Positions 34,648 to 44,644 of a stretch of DNA of 64,000 nt are shown here, piece after piece. The DNA lies in the NCBI GenBank assembly GCA_021776655.1, contig JAJFFK010000040.1, forward strand, positions 1 to 64,000, given 5' to 3'. Under the pieces are notes generated by a model, which was not told the DNA's origin, did no database searches, and saw only the letters and a program-made list of their open reading frames with translations. Position numbers and translations under genes: made by a program. Origin of the DNA: Henriciella sp. (GTDB lineage Bacteria > Pseudomonadota > Alphaproteobacteria > Caulobacterales > Hyphomonadaceae). The number at the start of each line of letters is the position of its first letter. The stretch's first letter is position 1.

Positions 34648-36918
34648 TTAGTCATCTGCAAGTATGATACCTTGTTGATGCGCAAGCTCTAAGACTCCGT
34701 TACCAAGCGCTGGTTCGGGGTGTTCCAGCAAGCCCTCAAATGCAGGTTGGAACACCGAAAGATCCAGGCTGCGTATCATTCGCTTGACCGGCCCAATGCC
34801 ACCTGCTGGCATCGACAAAGCATGAAACCCAAGGCTGATCAGACAAAGAGCAGGCAATGGACGCCCTGCGCCTTCACCACATATCGAGACAGGAATATCC
34901 AAGCGCGAACAGGTTTCACGGACCTGTCTTAAAAACCGCATGACCGGGCGGCTGACGAATGGGTAGCGGTCAGACACAGCCGGGGTCATTCGATCAGCAG
35001 CATGAAAAAATTGCAGCATATCGTTCGTGCCGATCGAGACAAAATCAACCTCACCGGCCAAATCTTCCAGCGCATAAGCAAAGGCTGGGGTTTCCAGCAT
35101 GGCACCAACTTTGATATCCGATGGCACGTCATGCCCCTTGTCGCGACTCCATGCGACTTCCGTCATCAGCAGAGCCTTGGCTTGGCGGAATTCATGGGCG
35201 CTGGTGACCATTGGGAACATCACCGATAAAGTCCGCCCGGCCGCCGCACGGATCAATGCCCGCAACTGGCGACGGAACAAGCCTGGTTGGTCCAATGCAA
35301 ACCGGATCGAGCGCCAGCCAAGCGCCGGGTTTTCCTCACGCGCATCGTTGAGATTGGGCAGCATCTTGTCGCCGCCGAGATCAAGCGTGCGAAAATTGAC
35401 CGGCCGACCATCGGCACCGTCCAGAACTTTTTTGTAAAGCGCGATTTGATCGCCAACTTTTGGCAGAATGTCAGACATCAAAAACTGAAATTCTGTCCGA
35501 AACAGTCCAATCCCATCGGCACCGGTACTTTGCAGATAGTCCATATCAAGCCCCAGACCGGCATTCAGCATCAGTTGCAGTTTGACCCCATCCTTGGTCT
35601 CGGTTGGTTCACCGCGCTGCGCCTGGAATGCGGCCTGGCGCTCACTGAGCAAAATCTGGCGTGTATTGTAGGCTTTGCGCAAGACTGCGTCGGGACGGAT
35701 ATGGACCATGCCGTCCTCACCATCGACAATCATTGTGTCGCCGCGCCCGACATGGGTGAGCAAACCGGATATGCCGCCAACCGTCGGAATGCCCAAACCG
35801 CGCGCGACAATTGCCGCATGGCTGGAGGTCGCAACCTCTTCCAGGACAATCGCCACCAGTCCCGACTTGCCATAATCAAGCAATTCGGCTGGCCCGAGTC
35901 GGCGCGCCACCAGAACCTCTGGTTCAGCAGTGCCGCCATTGCCACCAATATGGCTCTCTTCAGTCCCAGCCAAAATCCGCAATAAGCGATTGTCGAGATC
36001 TTCCAGATCGTGAAGGCGCTCGCGCAGATACGGGTCTTTGACTTTCTCGAACCTGGCCCGGTGTTCACGCCGCAAGCGATCAATTGCTGCTTCTGCCGAC
36101 AGGCCGCCGCGGACACCTTCGCGCAGTTTTTCAGCCCAGCTTGGGTCAGACGCGAGCAGCTTGTAAGCCTCGATCACTTCGCGCGGTTCGCCCCAAAGCC
36201 CGCCAATCTCCGCCGATAACATCCGGTCAATCGAAGCATCCAGATCAGACAGAGCCTGGCCCAGACGTGCCGCTTCCACATGGGAGTCTTTGGCAAAGAA
36301 TTTTGCCGCCGGGATCACCGGATCATGTAGACGAACCTTGCCCATACCAAGGCCATCGCACAAAGCGCGCCCTTTCAGATTAACCGCCCTGCCCTCACGC
36401 GCCGCGTCGGTCTGCTCAGGGCCTACATCGCCAACGGCGACAATCTCAGCCAGCACCATCGCAATGGTTTGCAAACTATCAATCTCATCATCTTTGTAAT
36501 GTCGTGCAGTCTGATTCTGGACGGTCAGAACACCGATAACACGGCCGCCGCGAAGGATCGGCACACCCAAAAAGGCGCTATACGGATCTTCACCGGTTTC
36601 CGGGCGATAGGAGAAGCTTGGATGGCGCGGAGCGTCCTGAACCGAGAACGGCTGGGCGGTCGTGGCAATCTGACCGACCAGACCTTCATCAATTGTCAGA
36701 AACGTGAGGTGAACCGCATCCACGCGCAGACCCTCAGTGGCAATCAGTTCGAGTCGGTCATCATCCGTGCGCCGATAGATTGAGCAGACATCTGCGACCA
36801 TCGTGTTGGCAATCAGATGCACGACTTCCATCAGCCGCGCTTCATTATCCATATCAGCAGCCATGACCGCCCGAAGGCGGTTCATCATCAACCGGGGGAT
36901 CGAGAAATTATCTGGCAT
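34648..36918 (-). CDS. ptsP: Phosphoenolpyruvate-protein phosphotransferase PtsP (EI-Ntr)
   Basis: First enzyme of the nitrogen-related phosphotransferase system. An N-terminal GAF domain (about residues 15-165) precedes the enzyme I region with the phospho-histidine site TSSHAAIVARGLGIPTVGG and the PEP-binding barrel (FRTEFQFLM; VDFVSIGTNDMLQFF). It passes phosphate to NPr and EIIA-Ntr, not seen here. The ATG at 36918 was preferred over a TTG four codons upstream. It lies 25 bases after lysC. Confidence 0.94.
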   Translation of the reverse strand: MPDNFSIPRLMMNRLRAVMAADMDNEARLMEVVHLIANTMVADVCSIYRRTDDDRLELIATEGLRVDAVHLTFLTIDEGLVGQIATTAQPFSVQDAPRHPSFSYRPETGEDPYSAFLGVPILRGGRVIGVLTVQNQTARHYKDDEIDSLQTIAMVLAEIVAVGDVGPEQTDAAREGRAVNLKGRALCDGLGMGKVRLHDPVIPAAKFFAKDSHVEAARLGQALSDLDASIDRMLSAEIGGLWGEPREVIEAYKLLASDPSWAEKLREGVRGGLSAEAAIDRLRREHRARFEKVKDPYLRERLHDLEDLDNRLLRILAGTEESHIGGNGGTAEPEVLVARRLGPAELLDYGKSGLVAIVLEEVATSSHAAIVARGLGIPTVGGISGLLTHVGRGDTMIVDGEDGMVHIRPDAVLRKAYNTRQILLSERQAAFQAQRGEPTETKDGVKLQLMLNAGLGLDMDYLQSTGADGIGLFRTEFQFLMSDILPKVGDQIALYKKVLDGADGRPVNFRTLDLGGDKMLPNLNDAREENPALGWRSIRFALDQPGLFRRQLRALIRAAAGRTLSVMFPMVTSAHEFRQAKALLMTEVAWSRDKGHDVPSDIKVGAMLETPAFAYALEDLAGEVDFVSIGTNDMLQFFHAADRMTPAVSDRYPFVSRPVMRFLRQVRETCSRLDIPVSICGEGAGRPLPALCLISLGFHALSMPAGGIGPVKRMIRSLDLSVFQPAFEGLLEHPEPALGNGVLELAHQQGIILADD

Positions 36919-36943
36919 ACGTGACCCCAAATGGGGGCTTCAA

Positions 36944-38191
36944 TCACTGCGCGTCAAGGTCAAACGCGGTATGAAGGGCGCGTACGGCCAGTTCTGTATA
37001 GTCGGCATCGATCAGAACCGAGATTTTGATTTCAGAGGTCGAAATCACGTCAATATTGATATTCTTCTGGTACAAAGCATCAAACATCGTCTCAGCCACC
37101 CCAGTATGGCTTTTCATACCGACCCCGATGATGGATACTTTGGCGACATCGCGGGCCACGTCCATCTTTTCAAAGCCAATCTCAGTGCGTTGCGCCGTCA
37201 GGACGGTCTCGGCTTTAGCGCTGTCAGCAGTGGTACAGGTGAACACCATATTGGCCCGGCCTTCACCGCGCGCATTGGCCTGCACGATCATATCGACATT
37301 CACGCCTTCGCGCCCCATCAAGGCGAACAGGCGAGCCGAGGTGCCCGGTCGATCTGCCATGCCATAAATCGTGATCTTGGCCTCATCACGTGAATAGGTG
37401 ATGCCGTTTACGACCTGTTTTTCCACGATCTCTTCCTCACTACAGACCCACGTTCCGGGATTGTCTTCGCCCAGCGCGGTAAAACTTGAAAGCACCCGCA
37501 AGGGCACGCGATGGTTCATGGCCAGCTCAACTGACCGTGTTTGCAGGACTTTGGCGCCGAGCGACGCCATTTCCAACATTTCCTCATAGGATATTTTTTC
37601 CAGACGCTGAGCCTGTGGCACGATGCGTGGATCGGTGGTGTAGACGCCGTCAACATCGGTGTAGATATCGCACTGTACAGCGTTCAAAGCCGCCGCAACC
37701 GCCACCGCAGTCGTATCCGATCCGCCGCGCCCCAGCGTCGCCACCCGGCCCGCCTCGGTCACGCCTTGAAAGCCTGCAATCACGGCAATTTCACCGCCAT
37801 CTACAGCGTCGGCAAGACCGCTATCCTCAAACCCGTCAATCCGGGCGCTGCCATGACCCTCGCGCGTCTTCATCGCCATTTGCCAGCCCAGCCATGAGCG
37901 CGCATTCAAGCCGCGCTTGCGCAGCGATAGCGCCAGCAGGCCGCTGGTCACTTGCTCACCGGATGACACCACAACATCATATTCATCATCGAAATGGTCG
38001 CCATTGATCGCATCGCCAGCCGCGCCGCGCGCCAGACCGACCAGCTTGTTGGTCTCACCCGACATCGCAGAGACAATCACCGCCAGCTTCTCACCCTGGC
38101 CCGCACGGTAGGCAATAATATCGGCAACATGCGCGATGCGATCGAGATCGGCCACCGATGTCCCGCCAAATTTCAAAACAGTGCGCGCCAT
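36944..38191 (-). CDS. lysC: Aspartate kinase
   Basis: Catalyses the first step of lysine, threonine and methionine synthesis. The kinase domain starts with [13 protein letters not shown], and the C-terminal region has two ACT regulatory domains ([38 protein letters not shown]), so feedback control is expected. The ATG at 38191 has GAGG about six bases upstream. It is divergent from ubiG and precedes ptsP, an order seen in other alphaproteobacteria. Confidence 0.96.
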   Translation of the reverse strand: MARTVLKFGGTSVADLDRIAHVADIIAYRAGQGEKLAVIVSAMSGETNKLVGLARGAAGDAINGDHFDDEYDVVVSSGEQVTSGLLALSLRKRGLNARSWLGWQMAMKTREGHGSARIDGFEDSGLADAVDGGEIAVIAGFQGVTEAGRVATLGRGGSDTTAVAVAAALNAVQCDIYTDVDGVYTTDPRIVPQAQRLEKISYEEMLEMASLGAKVLQTRSVELAMNHRVPLRVLSSFTALGEDNPGTWVCSEEEIVEKQVVNGITYSRDEAKITIYGMADRPGTSARLFALMGREGVNVDMIVQANARGEGRANMVFTCTTADSAKAETVLTAQRTEIGFEKMDVARDVAKVSIIGVGMKSHTGVAETMFDALYQKNINIDVISTSEIKISVLIDADYTELAVRALHTAFDLDAQ

Positions 38192-38287
38192 TGCCGCCTC
38201 GCCAAACCTTGTCATATCAGGCAAAAGAAGACCTGAGCGCGTCCTTAATCCGGCGCGGGCAAAACCGCAATCAGGATTGCTAAACCG

Positions 38288-39073
38288 ATGATACAATCAG
38301 CAGACACTGACGCCCCGCGCGCGCCGAGCGCGCCGAGCATTAATCCAAGCGAGGTCGCGAAATTCTCGGCAATGGCCGCAGACTGGTGGGACCCGAAAGG
38401 CAAGTTTCGCCCGCTGCATCGGTTTAACCCGATCCGGCTTGGGTTCATTCGCGACACGATTGAGCGTCAGTTTGATCTCGCCCTTGATGCCAAACGCCCC
38501 TTTGAAGGCTTGCGCATCCTCGACATTGGCTGCGGCGGCGGGCTGGTCAGCGAGCCTATGGCGCGGCTTGGGGCCTCGGTGACAGGGGTTGATGCCAGTG
38601 AAGAGAATATCAAGACCGCCATGACGCACGCTCAAGAAGGCGGCCTGGAGATTGATTTTCGCGCCGGTAGCGTCGAGGCCCTGCTTGAAGCCGGCGAACC
38701 AGCCTTTGATGTCGTGCTCAATCTCGAAGTGGTTGAGCATGTCGCCAATCCGCAGCAATTTCTAACCGATTGCGCGCGCCTGGTCCGGCCGGGCGGCCTG
38801 ACGATTATCGCCACGATCAACCGCACCCCCAAAGCCTTTGCGCTGACGATCATTGGCGCGGAATATATTCTACGCTGGTTGCCGCCCGGCACGCATGATT
38901 TCGACAAGTTCCTGAAACCCTCGGAAATCGAGCAAATGCTGGCCGATACCGGTCTGGTCAGCGAACCGGCCCAAGGGGTCAGTTACAATCCGTTGAGCGA
39001 TAGTTGGCGACTGTCAGGCGATGACAAGGTCAATTACCTGCTGGTTGCAACCCGGCCAACCGACGCGTCATGA
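38288..39073 (+). CDS. ubiG: Ubiquinone biosynthesis O-methyltransferase UbiG
   Basis: Carries out both O-methylations of ubiquinone synthesis. The N-terminal EVAKFSAMAADWWDPKGKFRPLH is characteristic, followed by the SAM-binding LDIGCGGGLVSEPMARLGA and the C-terminal WLPPGTHDFDKFLKPSE. The length of 261 residues is normal. Its end overlaps the next gene by four bases (ATGA). Confidence 0.96.
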   Translation: MIQSADTDAPRAPSAPSINPSEVAKFSAMAADWWDPKGKFRPLHRFNPIRLGFIRDTIERQFDLALDAKRPFEGLRILDIGCGGGLVSEPMARLGASVTGVDASEENIKTAMTHAQEGGLEIDFRAGSVEALLEAGEPAFDVVLNLEVVEHVANPQQFLTDCARLVRPGGLTIIATINRTPKAFALTIIGAEYILRWLPPGTHDFDKFLKPSEIEQMLADTGLVSEPAQGVSYNPLSDSWRLSGDDKVNYLLVATRPTDAS

Positions 39074-39681
39074 GTGAACTGCCAAGCCCCGATGGCGTCC
39101 TAGACTATTGGCTGGGTACAGCGATTGAAGACGCTGAGGCGGCCAAGCAGAAAAATCAGCTCTGGTTCATAAAATCAGACGCCACGGACGCCCATATCAA
39201 AACCCAGTTCAGCCCACTTTTGCAGGCGCTTGCAGATGGACTCGCCGAAGATTGGGCAGCCATCGGTCCGCGCGCCCGTTTGGCCGCAATCATCGTGTTC
39301 GACCAGTTCAGCCGGAACATGTTTCGCGGCCAATCTGGGTCTTTTGCCTACGACCCGTTTGCATTGCAGCTCACTGAAGCCGGCCTGTCGAAAAGCGAGG
39401 ATGCGGCCTTAAGCGAAGTGGAACGGATATTTTTCTATCTACCGCTGGAGCATTCCGAGAGACTCGCCAATCAGGATCGCTGCGTCGCCCTGTATGCACA
39501 ATTGGCGCAAGACGCGCGTTCGGATTTCAAGCCGCTATGCCAGAGCACGCTGGATTACGCCCACAAGCATCGCGACGTGATCCGTCAGTTTGGCCGGTTC
39601 CCGCACCGAAACGCGATTCTGAAGCGTACCAACACCGCTGCCGAACAGGCTTATCTGGACCAGCCCGGCAGCGGATTCTAG
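39070..39681 (+). CDS. DUF924-family protein
   Basis: 203-residue all-helical protein with the family signatures WFIKSDATDAHIKTQF, VFDQFSRNMFRG and FFYLPLEHSE. DUF924 folds resemble TPR-like proteins and their function is unknown. It overlaps the ubiG stop as ATGA, so it is co-expressed with ubiG. That pairing is common in alphaproteobacteria and does not by itself imply a role in ubiquinone synthesis. Confidence 0.9.
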   Translation: MSELPSPDGVLDYWLGTAIEDAEAAKQKNQLWFIKSDATDAHIKTQFSPLLQALADGLAEDWAAIGPRARLAAIIVFDQFSRNMFRGQSGSFAYDPFALQLTEAGLSKSEDAALSEVERIFFYLPLEHSERLANQDRCVALYAQLAQDARSDFKPLCQSTLDYAHKHRDVIRQFGRFPHRNAILKRTNTAAEQAYLDQPGSGF

Positions 39682-39729
39682 ATCTATGCTTGGCAGCGCC
39701 GGGTTATTGGTAGACGCATTGTTTGTTTT

Positions 39730-39828
39730 GTCATCCCGGACGCGTAGCGATCCGGGACCCAGAACGATAAAGTGCAGACTGCGCCATTCTGGATCCCAGA
39801 TATTTGCGTAGCAAATTCCGGGATGACA
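39730..39828. repeat. Palindromic intergenic repeat
   Basis: Outer ends GTCATCCCGGA and TCCGGGATGAC are inverted copies about 75 bases apart. Inside are two further matching parts: CGTAGCGATCCGGGACCCAG and CTGGATCCCAG with TGCGTAGCAAA. This composite palindrome class is common between genes in alphaproteobacteria and can fold into a long RNA hairpin. It lies between convergent genes. Confidence 0.8.
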
Positions 39829-39900
39829 AGGGCGGTAGCAATTCCATCAAACCGGATATTCCAGCGTCGGCGCGCGCTTGCCGATATTGGAGTTTACCCG

Positions 39901-40761
39901 CTATTGTGGCTGTAAAATATCCATCAGCTCAACTTCAAACTCAAGATCGGCATTTGGCGGAATACCTGCTGGATGTCCGCGTGGTCCATAGGCGAGGTCG
40001 GACGGGATGTGGACCAGCCAGCGATCGCCCGGCCTCATCATCGCCAGGGCTTCAACCCAGCCAGGGATAACGCCATTGGCTGGGAAAATTTCCGGCTCAC
40101 CGCGCTGAAAGGCGCTGTCGAACACTTCGCCGGTTTCGGCAAAACGGCCTTCATAATAGACCACAACGCCGTCAGTTGGATTAGGGACCGCGCCGCTTTC
40201 ATCGCCGCTCGCCAAAACAACATATTCAAGGCCGGATGTGGTTTTCTGAATGCCTTCGCGGCTGCTATCCCACGGCGTATAGGTCGCCCAGGCCTCTGTA
40301 TCGATGAATTTCGGCTCAACGATATTCAACAGCTCAACCCGGAAGATCAGATCGTCGCCAGGTTTGATCACACCGCCGGGACGCGGATGCTGGCCATAGC
40401 CGATCTCGGATGGGATGAAGAAGATGAACTCGTCGCCCTCAGACATCAATTGCAAACCTTCGGTCCAGCCGGGAATGACCTGCCCGACACCAAACTCGGC
40501 CGGCTTTGCGCGTTCATACGAGCTGTCGAAAACCGTGCCGTCTGCCAGGCGTCCCTCATACATCACCCGTACCTTGTCGCTGACAGTTGGGGTTGCACCA
40601 GACTTTGAGCCTTCGCGTACAATGATATATTGCAGGCCCGTTGCCGTTGTCTGGACACCGGCCTTATCGCCATCCCACGGAATATATTGTTCCAAACTTC
40701 CACTACCTCCACATGCGGCCAGTATGACACCTGCCAAACCGACCAAAAAAACGCGCAGCAT
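39901..40761 (-). CDS. Lipoprotein with two FKBP-type prolyl isomerase domains
   Basis: Lipobox LAAC, then two tandem FKBP domains (about residues 45-140 and 170-285). Each has the core DKVRVMYEGRLADGTVFDSS or a related VVVYYEGRF...FDSAF, and VIPGW. Prolyl isomerases of this type fold envelope proteins. The start at 40761 is set by GGAGG seven bases upstream; the other in-frame ATG (40767) sits only one base from it. The second domain is somewhat diverged. It is 50 bases downstream of the threonine ammonia-lyase gene. Confidence 0.92.
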   Translation of the reverse strand: MLRVFLVGLAGVILAACGGSGSLEQYIPWDGDKAGVQTTATGLQYIIVREGSKSGATPTVSDKVRVMYEGRLADGTVFDSSYERAKPAEFGVGQVIPGWTEGLQLMSEGDEFIFFIPSEIGYGQHPRPGGVIKPGDDLIFRVELLNIVEPKFIDTEAWATYTPWDSSREGIQKTTSGLEYVVLASGDESGAVPNPTDGVVVYYEGRFAETGEVFDSAFQRGEPEIFPANGVIPGWVEALAMMRPGDRWLVHIPSDLAYGPRGHPAGIPPNADLEFEVELMDILQPQ

Positions 40762-40810
40762 CGACATGCCTCCAATAATTGCACCGCCAGATATCTGACC
40801 AGCGCTATAT

Positions 40811-42025
40811 CTAGTTTTTGCGTGGCGGGTAACCTGCCTGTGCCAGCGCATCAATTACTTCTTGTGTATGTTGGTGGTCTCGCGTTTCCATCAAGATGTC
40901 GAACTCAGCGCCCTTGGCGGGTACGTCGAGCGCGATCCGGTTGTGCGACACTTCCATAATATTTGCCCCGGCATCCCCAATCACCTTGGACACCAGCGCC
41001 AGAAGACCAGGCCGGTCATCGCCGATGATCCGGATATTGGCAAGCCGGTGTTCCCGCACCAATGATCGCGTCAGCACCGATGACAGCAAGCGCGTGTCAA
41101 TATTGCCGCCACTCAGGACCAGACCGACCTTGCGACCAGCAAACTGCGCCGGATGGGCCAGCAGGGCTGCAAGGCCCGCCGCGCCTGCGCCTTCAGCGAT
41201 TGTCTTTTCAATATCGACATAGAGCGTGATTGCGCGCTCCATATGCTCTTCCTCGACCAGAACAATATCATCGACCAGCGCTTCAACCACACGCCGGGTC
41301 AGCTCGCCGGGGTGCTTGACTGCGATACCTTCTGCGATAGAGGCCCCGCCTGTCGGCACTGGCCCGCCTTTGATCACCGAATGCATACCTGAAAACATCG
41401 AGGCCTGAACCCCGACGATCTTTATGTCCGGATTATGTGCCTTGGCTACAATTGCCATTCCGGAGATCAGGCCGCCGCCACCAATTGGCACGACCAGCAT
41501 GTCAAGATCGGGCTGGTCGTCCAGCATCTCGATCGCAGCGGTGCCTTGCCCGGCCATGATCTCAGCGTCATCAAACGGATGGATCCAGACCAGACCTTCA
41601 CGCTGACGCACCGCCTGTGCGTGGGCATTCGCCTCTTCGAACGTCGTCCCCTCCAGCAGCACACGCGCGCCGAACGCTCGTGTATGCTCGACCTTGTTGA
41701 ACGGTGTGGTGACCGGCATCACAATAGTCACCGGGATACCAAGTCGGCGACCATGATAGGCGACGCCTTGGGCATGATTGCCCGCCGATGCCGCGATGAC
41801 GCCGACTTTCTTGTCAGCCGCGCTGAGACGCGACAGTTTGTTCAACGCGCCGCGCTCTTTGAACGCACCGGTAAATTGGCGGTTCTCAAACTTGATCCAG
41901 ACATCGGCACCGGTAATCTCGGACAAGGTACGTGACTGCGTCATCGGCGTGCGCTCAATCTGACCGTCCAAAATTTTGGCAGCTTCGCGTACATCGTCGA
42001 TTGATAGGGGCAGCTTGTCTGTCAT
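40811..42025 (-). CDS. ilvA: Threonine ammonia-lyase
   Basis: PLP enzyme that deaminates threonine to 2-oxobutanoate for isoleucine synthesis. The PLP lysine is in FENRQFTGAFKERGA, followed by SAGNHAQGVAYH and the glycine loop PIGGGGLISG. A single C-terminal ACT domain (NIRIIGDDRPGLLALVSKVIGDAG) is present. The ATG at 42025 has AGGAA nine bases upstream. With about 404 residues it is the shorter one-ACT type that includes catabolic TdcB-like forms. Confidence 0.92.
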   Translation of the reverse strand: MTDKLPLSIDDVREAAKILDGQIERTPMTQSRTLSEITGADVWIKFENRQFTGAFKERGALNKLSRLSAADKKVGVIAASAGNHAQGVAYHGRRLGIPVTIVMPVTTPFNKVEHTRAFGARVLLEGTTFEEANAHAQAVRQREGLVWIHPFDDAEIMAGQGTAAIEMLDDQPDLDMLVVPIGGGGLISGMAIVAKAHNPDIKIVGVQASMFSGMHSVIKGGPVPTGGASIAEGIAVKHPGELTRRVVEALVDDIVLVEEEHMERAITLYVDIEKTIAEGAGAAGLAALLAHPAQFAGRKVGLVLSGGNIDTRLLSSVLTRSLVREHRLANIRIIGDDRPGLLALVSKVIGDAGANIMEVSHNRIALDVPAKGAEFDILMETRDHQHTQEVIDALAQAGYPPRKN

Positions 42026-42120
42026 TGCACCAATTCCTGTCTCATCGCGCGCAGTCCTAGCCGCGCTCGGCAAAAAATCAAACCTTCCATTCGCGAAGAC
42101 CAGACAGTACAGGGCGTTGG

Positions 42121-42672
42121 ATGAGTATAAAAACCACAGATATGATCATTGTCGGGGTGATGACCGGGGCGCATGGCGTGCGCGGCGATGTCCGGGTGAA
42201 AAGCTTTACCGCCGATCCTTCGGCACTGTTCGAGTACGCCCCGTTCTATTCGGAAACGGGCGAGCTTTTGCTTGACCCCAAATCAGTCCGCCCGGCCAAG
42301 GATCATTTCGTCGTCACGCCAAAAGCTCCGCGCCAAAAAGAAGATTGGGACGCGATGCGCAAGACCCGGCTGTTCGTACCGCGCACGATGTTGCCAGACA
42401 CCGATGACGACGAGTTCTATATCGACCAACTCATCGGCCTGACAGTCTATGGCGGCGGCGATGAAGCGATTGGCACGATCAAGGCGGTGTACAATCACGG
42501 CGCCGGGGACTTGCTTGAAATCACCCCCAAGATCGGCGGCAGAACCGGCGGCAAGAGCGTGCTCGTGCCGTTCACTTTGGCAGATGTCCCGGTCGTTGAT
42601 ATGGCGGCAAAGCGCGTGATCGTCGCAACGTTTGATATCTGGGCTGATGACAGCAAGCCGGACGACGCCTAG
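42121..42672 (+). CDS. rimM: Ribosome maturation factor RimM
   Basis: RimM helps mature the head of the 30S subunit and binds protein S19. The N-terminal barrel has VGVMTGAHGVRGDVRVKSFT, and the C-terminal PRC-like barrel starts at DDEFYIDQLIGLTV and ends in VLVPFTLADVPVVDM. Normally it lies between rpsP and trmD. Here neither neighbour is present and a truncated sulfotransferase follows. Confidence 0.95.
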   Translation: MSIKTTDMIIVGVMTGAHGVRGDVRVKSFTADPSALFEYAPFYSETGELLLDPKSVRPAKDHFVVTPKAPRQKEDWDAMRKTRLFVPRTMLPDTDDDEFYIDQLIGLTVYGGGDEAIGTIKAVYNHGAGDLLEITPKIGGRTGGKSVLVPFTLADVPVVDMAAKRVIVATFDIWADDSKPDDA

Positions 42673-42853
42673 AGGCAGTGACTGGATCGCTCTGGTAAAC
42701 TTATCTGAACCTTAAATCCCCCCCTCTCAATCTCTATTTGATCAACTGTAAGTCATTGAAAGTATGGGGCCTTGTCGCACGACGACACTGACATTGTAGA
42801 AACCAAAGACCTGGCCCGCCGCGCGGCCAGACAATCGGCATGGAGGAAGCATT

Positions 42854-43336
42854 ATGAATACCGAAGCACCGAAACTGCTACGCGGGCCAACGCGTGAGGT
42901 TCGCAGCCAAGTTTTTGATAGCGCCGCGTTTTTCCATTTTGAGAACAGCTTCTGGGCCGCCCGGCACGAGCCGCATGTCTTGCTCGTCCACTTTGCTGAC
43001 CTGAAAGCCGATCGAGACGGCGAGATGCGCCGGATTGCCGATTTCCTCGACATCAAGACGCCAGAGGACCTGTGGCCTGAATTGGTTGCGGCGGCTGGTT
43101 TCAACGCAATGAAAAGCAAGTCTAAAGAGCTGATGCCCAGCGCGCACATGCTCTTCCAGGGCGGCGGCGACAGCTTCCTGCACAAAGGCACAAACGGCCG
43201 CTGGGAAGGCGTCGTCGATCCGGAAGATCTCGGCCGCTATGATGCGAAAGTCAAAGCTGAGTTCAGCCCCGCCCTCGCCAACTGGGTCGCGAATGGCCGG
43301 ATGGCGGCGGGCGATCCTCGAACGTCTGAGGATTAG
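42854..43336 (+). CDS. Truncated sulfotransferase-domain protein (C-terminal part)
   Basis: Matches only the C-terminal half of PAPS-dependent sulfotransferases: LLVHFADLKADRDGEMRRIADFLDI and the PAPS-contacting FLHKGTNGRWEG. The N-terminal half with the 5'-phosphosulfate loop is missing, and the 180 bases upstream do not supply it. A good ribosome site (GGAGGA) nevertheless precedes the ATG, so a 160-residue product could be made. It is most likely a gene remnant. Confidence 0.65.
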   Translation: MNTEAPKLLRGPTREVRSQVFDSAAFFHFENSFWAARHEPHVLLVHFADLKADRDGEMRRIADFLDIKTPEDLWPELVAAAGFNAMKSKSKELMPSAHMLFQGGGDSFLHKGTNGRWEGVVDPEDLGRYDAKVKAEFSPALANWVANGRMAAGDPRTSED

Positions 43337-43665
43337 TGCCCCTGAACCTGCTCCAGGCTCTCAACGCTCAGCTCACCAGCGCCGTCTTCGACCACGACAA
43401 GATCGTAGATATTGCGAAACTCGGCCCCGCCCGTCATCTCAATATGTACCATGTAGCGGCCAAGCTCGGCGGCGGGCGTCACGTCGATATTTTCAACCAG
43501 CGCACGGGTCGGGTGAGCCGCATAGACCGCGTCGGTTGCAAACGTCGCTATCGCGGTTGTGTCGACCAATTTCGTCTCAGCGTTCACCGTTTCCGTCGGC
43601 GCAAAATGATGGCAGCCTGTCGCCATAAAACAGGCCGCCAGCGCGGCAAAGCAAATCTTTTTCAT
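43333..43665 (-). CDS. Small lipoprotein of unknown function
   Basis: 110 residues, with a signal peptide and lipobox ATGC, then a mixed alpha/beta part (AAELGRYMVHIEMTGGAEFRNIYDLVVVEDG). No family was recognised. The ATG at 43665 has AGGAGA six bases before it. It converges on the sulfotransferase remnant with a four-base overlap. Confidence 0.7.
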   Translation of the reverse strand: MKKICFAALAACFMATGCHHFAPTETVNAETKLVDTTAIATFATDAVYAAHPTRALVENIDVTPAAELGRYMVHIEMTGGAEFRNIYDLVVVEDGAGELSVESLEQVQGH

Positions 43666-43720
43666 TGGTCTCTCCTTTTCCCCCAAATCCAATATGCGCC
43701 AACTCGCCTGACAAGGGAAA

Positions 43721-44542
43721 TCAGCCCTTATTCATCACGTCCTGTATCTCGCCGCCACTGACGCTGCGGGCAAGGAAGTCCAGGTTACCTTGCTCAAGTA
43801 CGCTGCGCCCGGCATGGATCAGCGCGCCATAGGCTGCGTTACTGAACGCCGAGCCAAGGCTGACCCGGGTCACACCCAGTTCAGCCAGATCAGAGAGCGG
43901 TCCAAAGCCTGCAAACGGCCCCATCAACACGTTCAATGGCCGGTCGATTGACGTGAGCACCGACCTGATATCATCCAACGTCCGCAGGGCTGGAGCATAA
44001 AGCACATGCGCGCCAGCTTCCTGATAGGCTTGCAGGCGCGCAATCGTATCCGCCAGATCGGCACGGCCATGCAGGAAGTTCTCAGCCCGCGCGGTCAGCA
44101 AGAACGGAAAGTCGAGCCGATTGGCTGCCTCCGCCGCCGCGCGCACACGTTCCGTCGCCGCCGCAATTTCATAAATCGGGCTGTCCGCCTCACCGCTATA
44201 ATCTTCAATTGAACCGCCAACCAACCCCGCCTCAGCCCCAAGCCGGATCGTCTCGGCGCAAGTTTCAGGATCAAGCCCAAAGCCGTTTTCAAGATCAGCT
44301 GACAAAGGCAAATCCGTTGCCTCGGTCAGGTCCCGAATATGCGCCAACTTCATCTCACGGGTGATTTGGTAGTCCGCCAGGCCCCGCGACACCGCAAATC
44401 CGGCACTTGTCGTCGCCAACGCCTTGTAGCCCAACCCGGCCAGGATACGCGCCGACCCGACATCCCACGGATTAGGAATGACAAACATGTCCCCAGCCTC
44501 ATGCAGCGCTTTGAACGCCTGCGCCCGCTCAACCTGTGACAT
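43721..44542 (-). CDS. Isocitrate lyase/PEP mutase family protein
   Basis: TIM barrel of the PEP mutase/isocitrate lyase superfamily (FVIPNPWDVGSARILAGLGYKALATTSAGF, in part; LPLSADLENGFG; GGSIEDYSG; LLTARAENFL). Members cleave or form C-C or P-C bonds. Without the loop Cys of lyases seen, the reaction is uncertain; oxaloacetate hydrolase or carboxyphosphonoenolpyruvate-type enzymes are possible. The ATG at 44542 has AGGAGG seven bases upstream. Confidence 0.88.
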   Translation of the reverse strand: MSQVERAQAFKALHEAGDMFVIPNPWDVGSARILAGLGYKALATTSAGFAVSRGLADYQITREMKLAHIRDLTEATDLPLSADLENGFGLDPETCAETIRLGAEAGLVGGSIEDYSGEADSPIYEIAAATERVRAAAEAANRLDFPFLLTARAENFLHGRADLADTIARLQAYQEAGAHVLYAPALRTLDDIRSVLTSIDRPLNVLMGPFAGFGPLSDLAELGVTRVSLGSAFSNAAYGALIHAGRSVLEQGNLDFLARSVSGGEIQDVMNKG

Positions 44543-44644
44543 CGCTAATCCTCCTACATCTGATGCAGGATCTATACGCGTTACTGACAGTGGCCCGCCA
44601 CCCATTTCTTGCGCTGCCGATCAGGGCAACGTCACGGTATCGGC

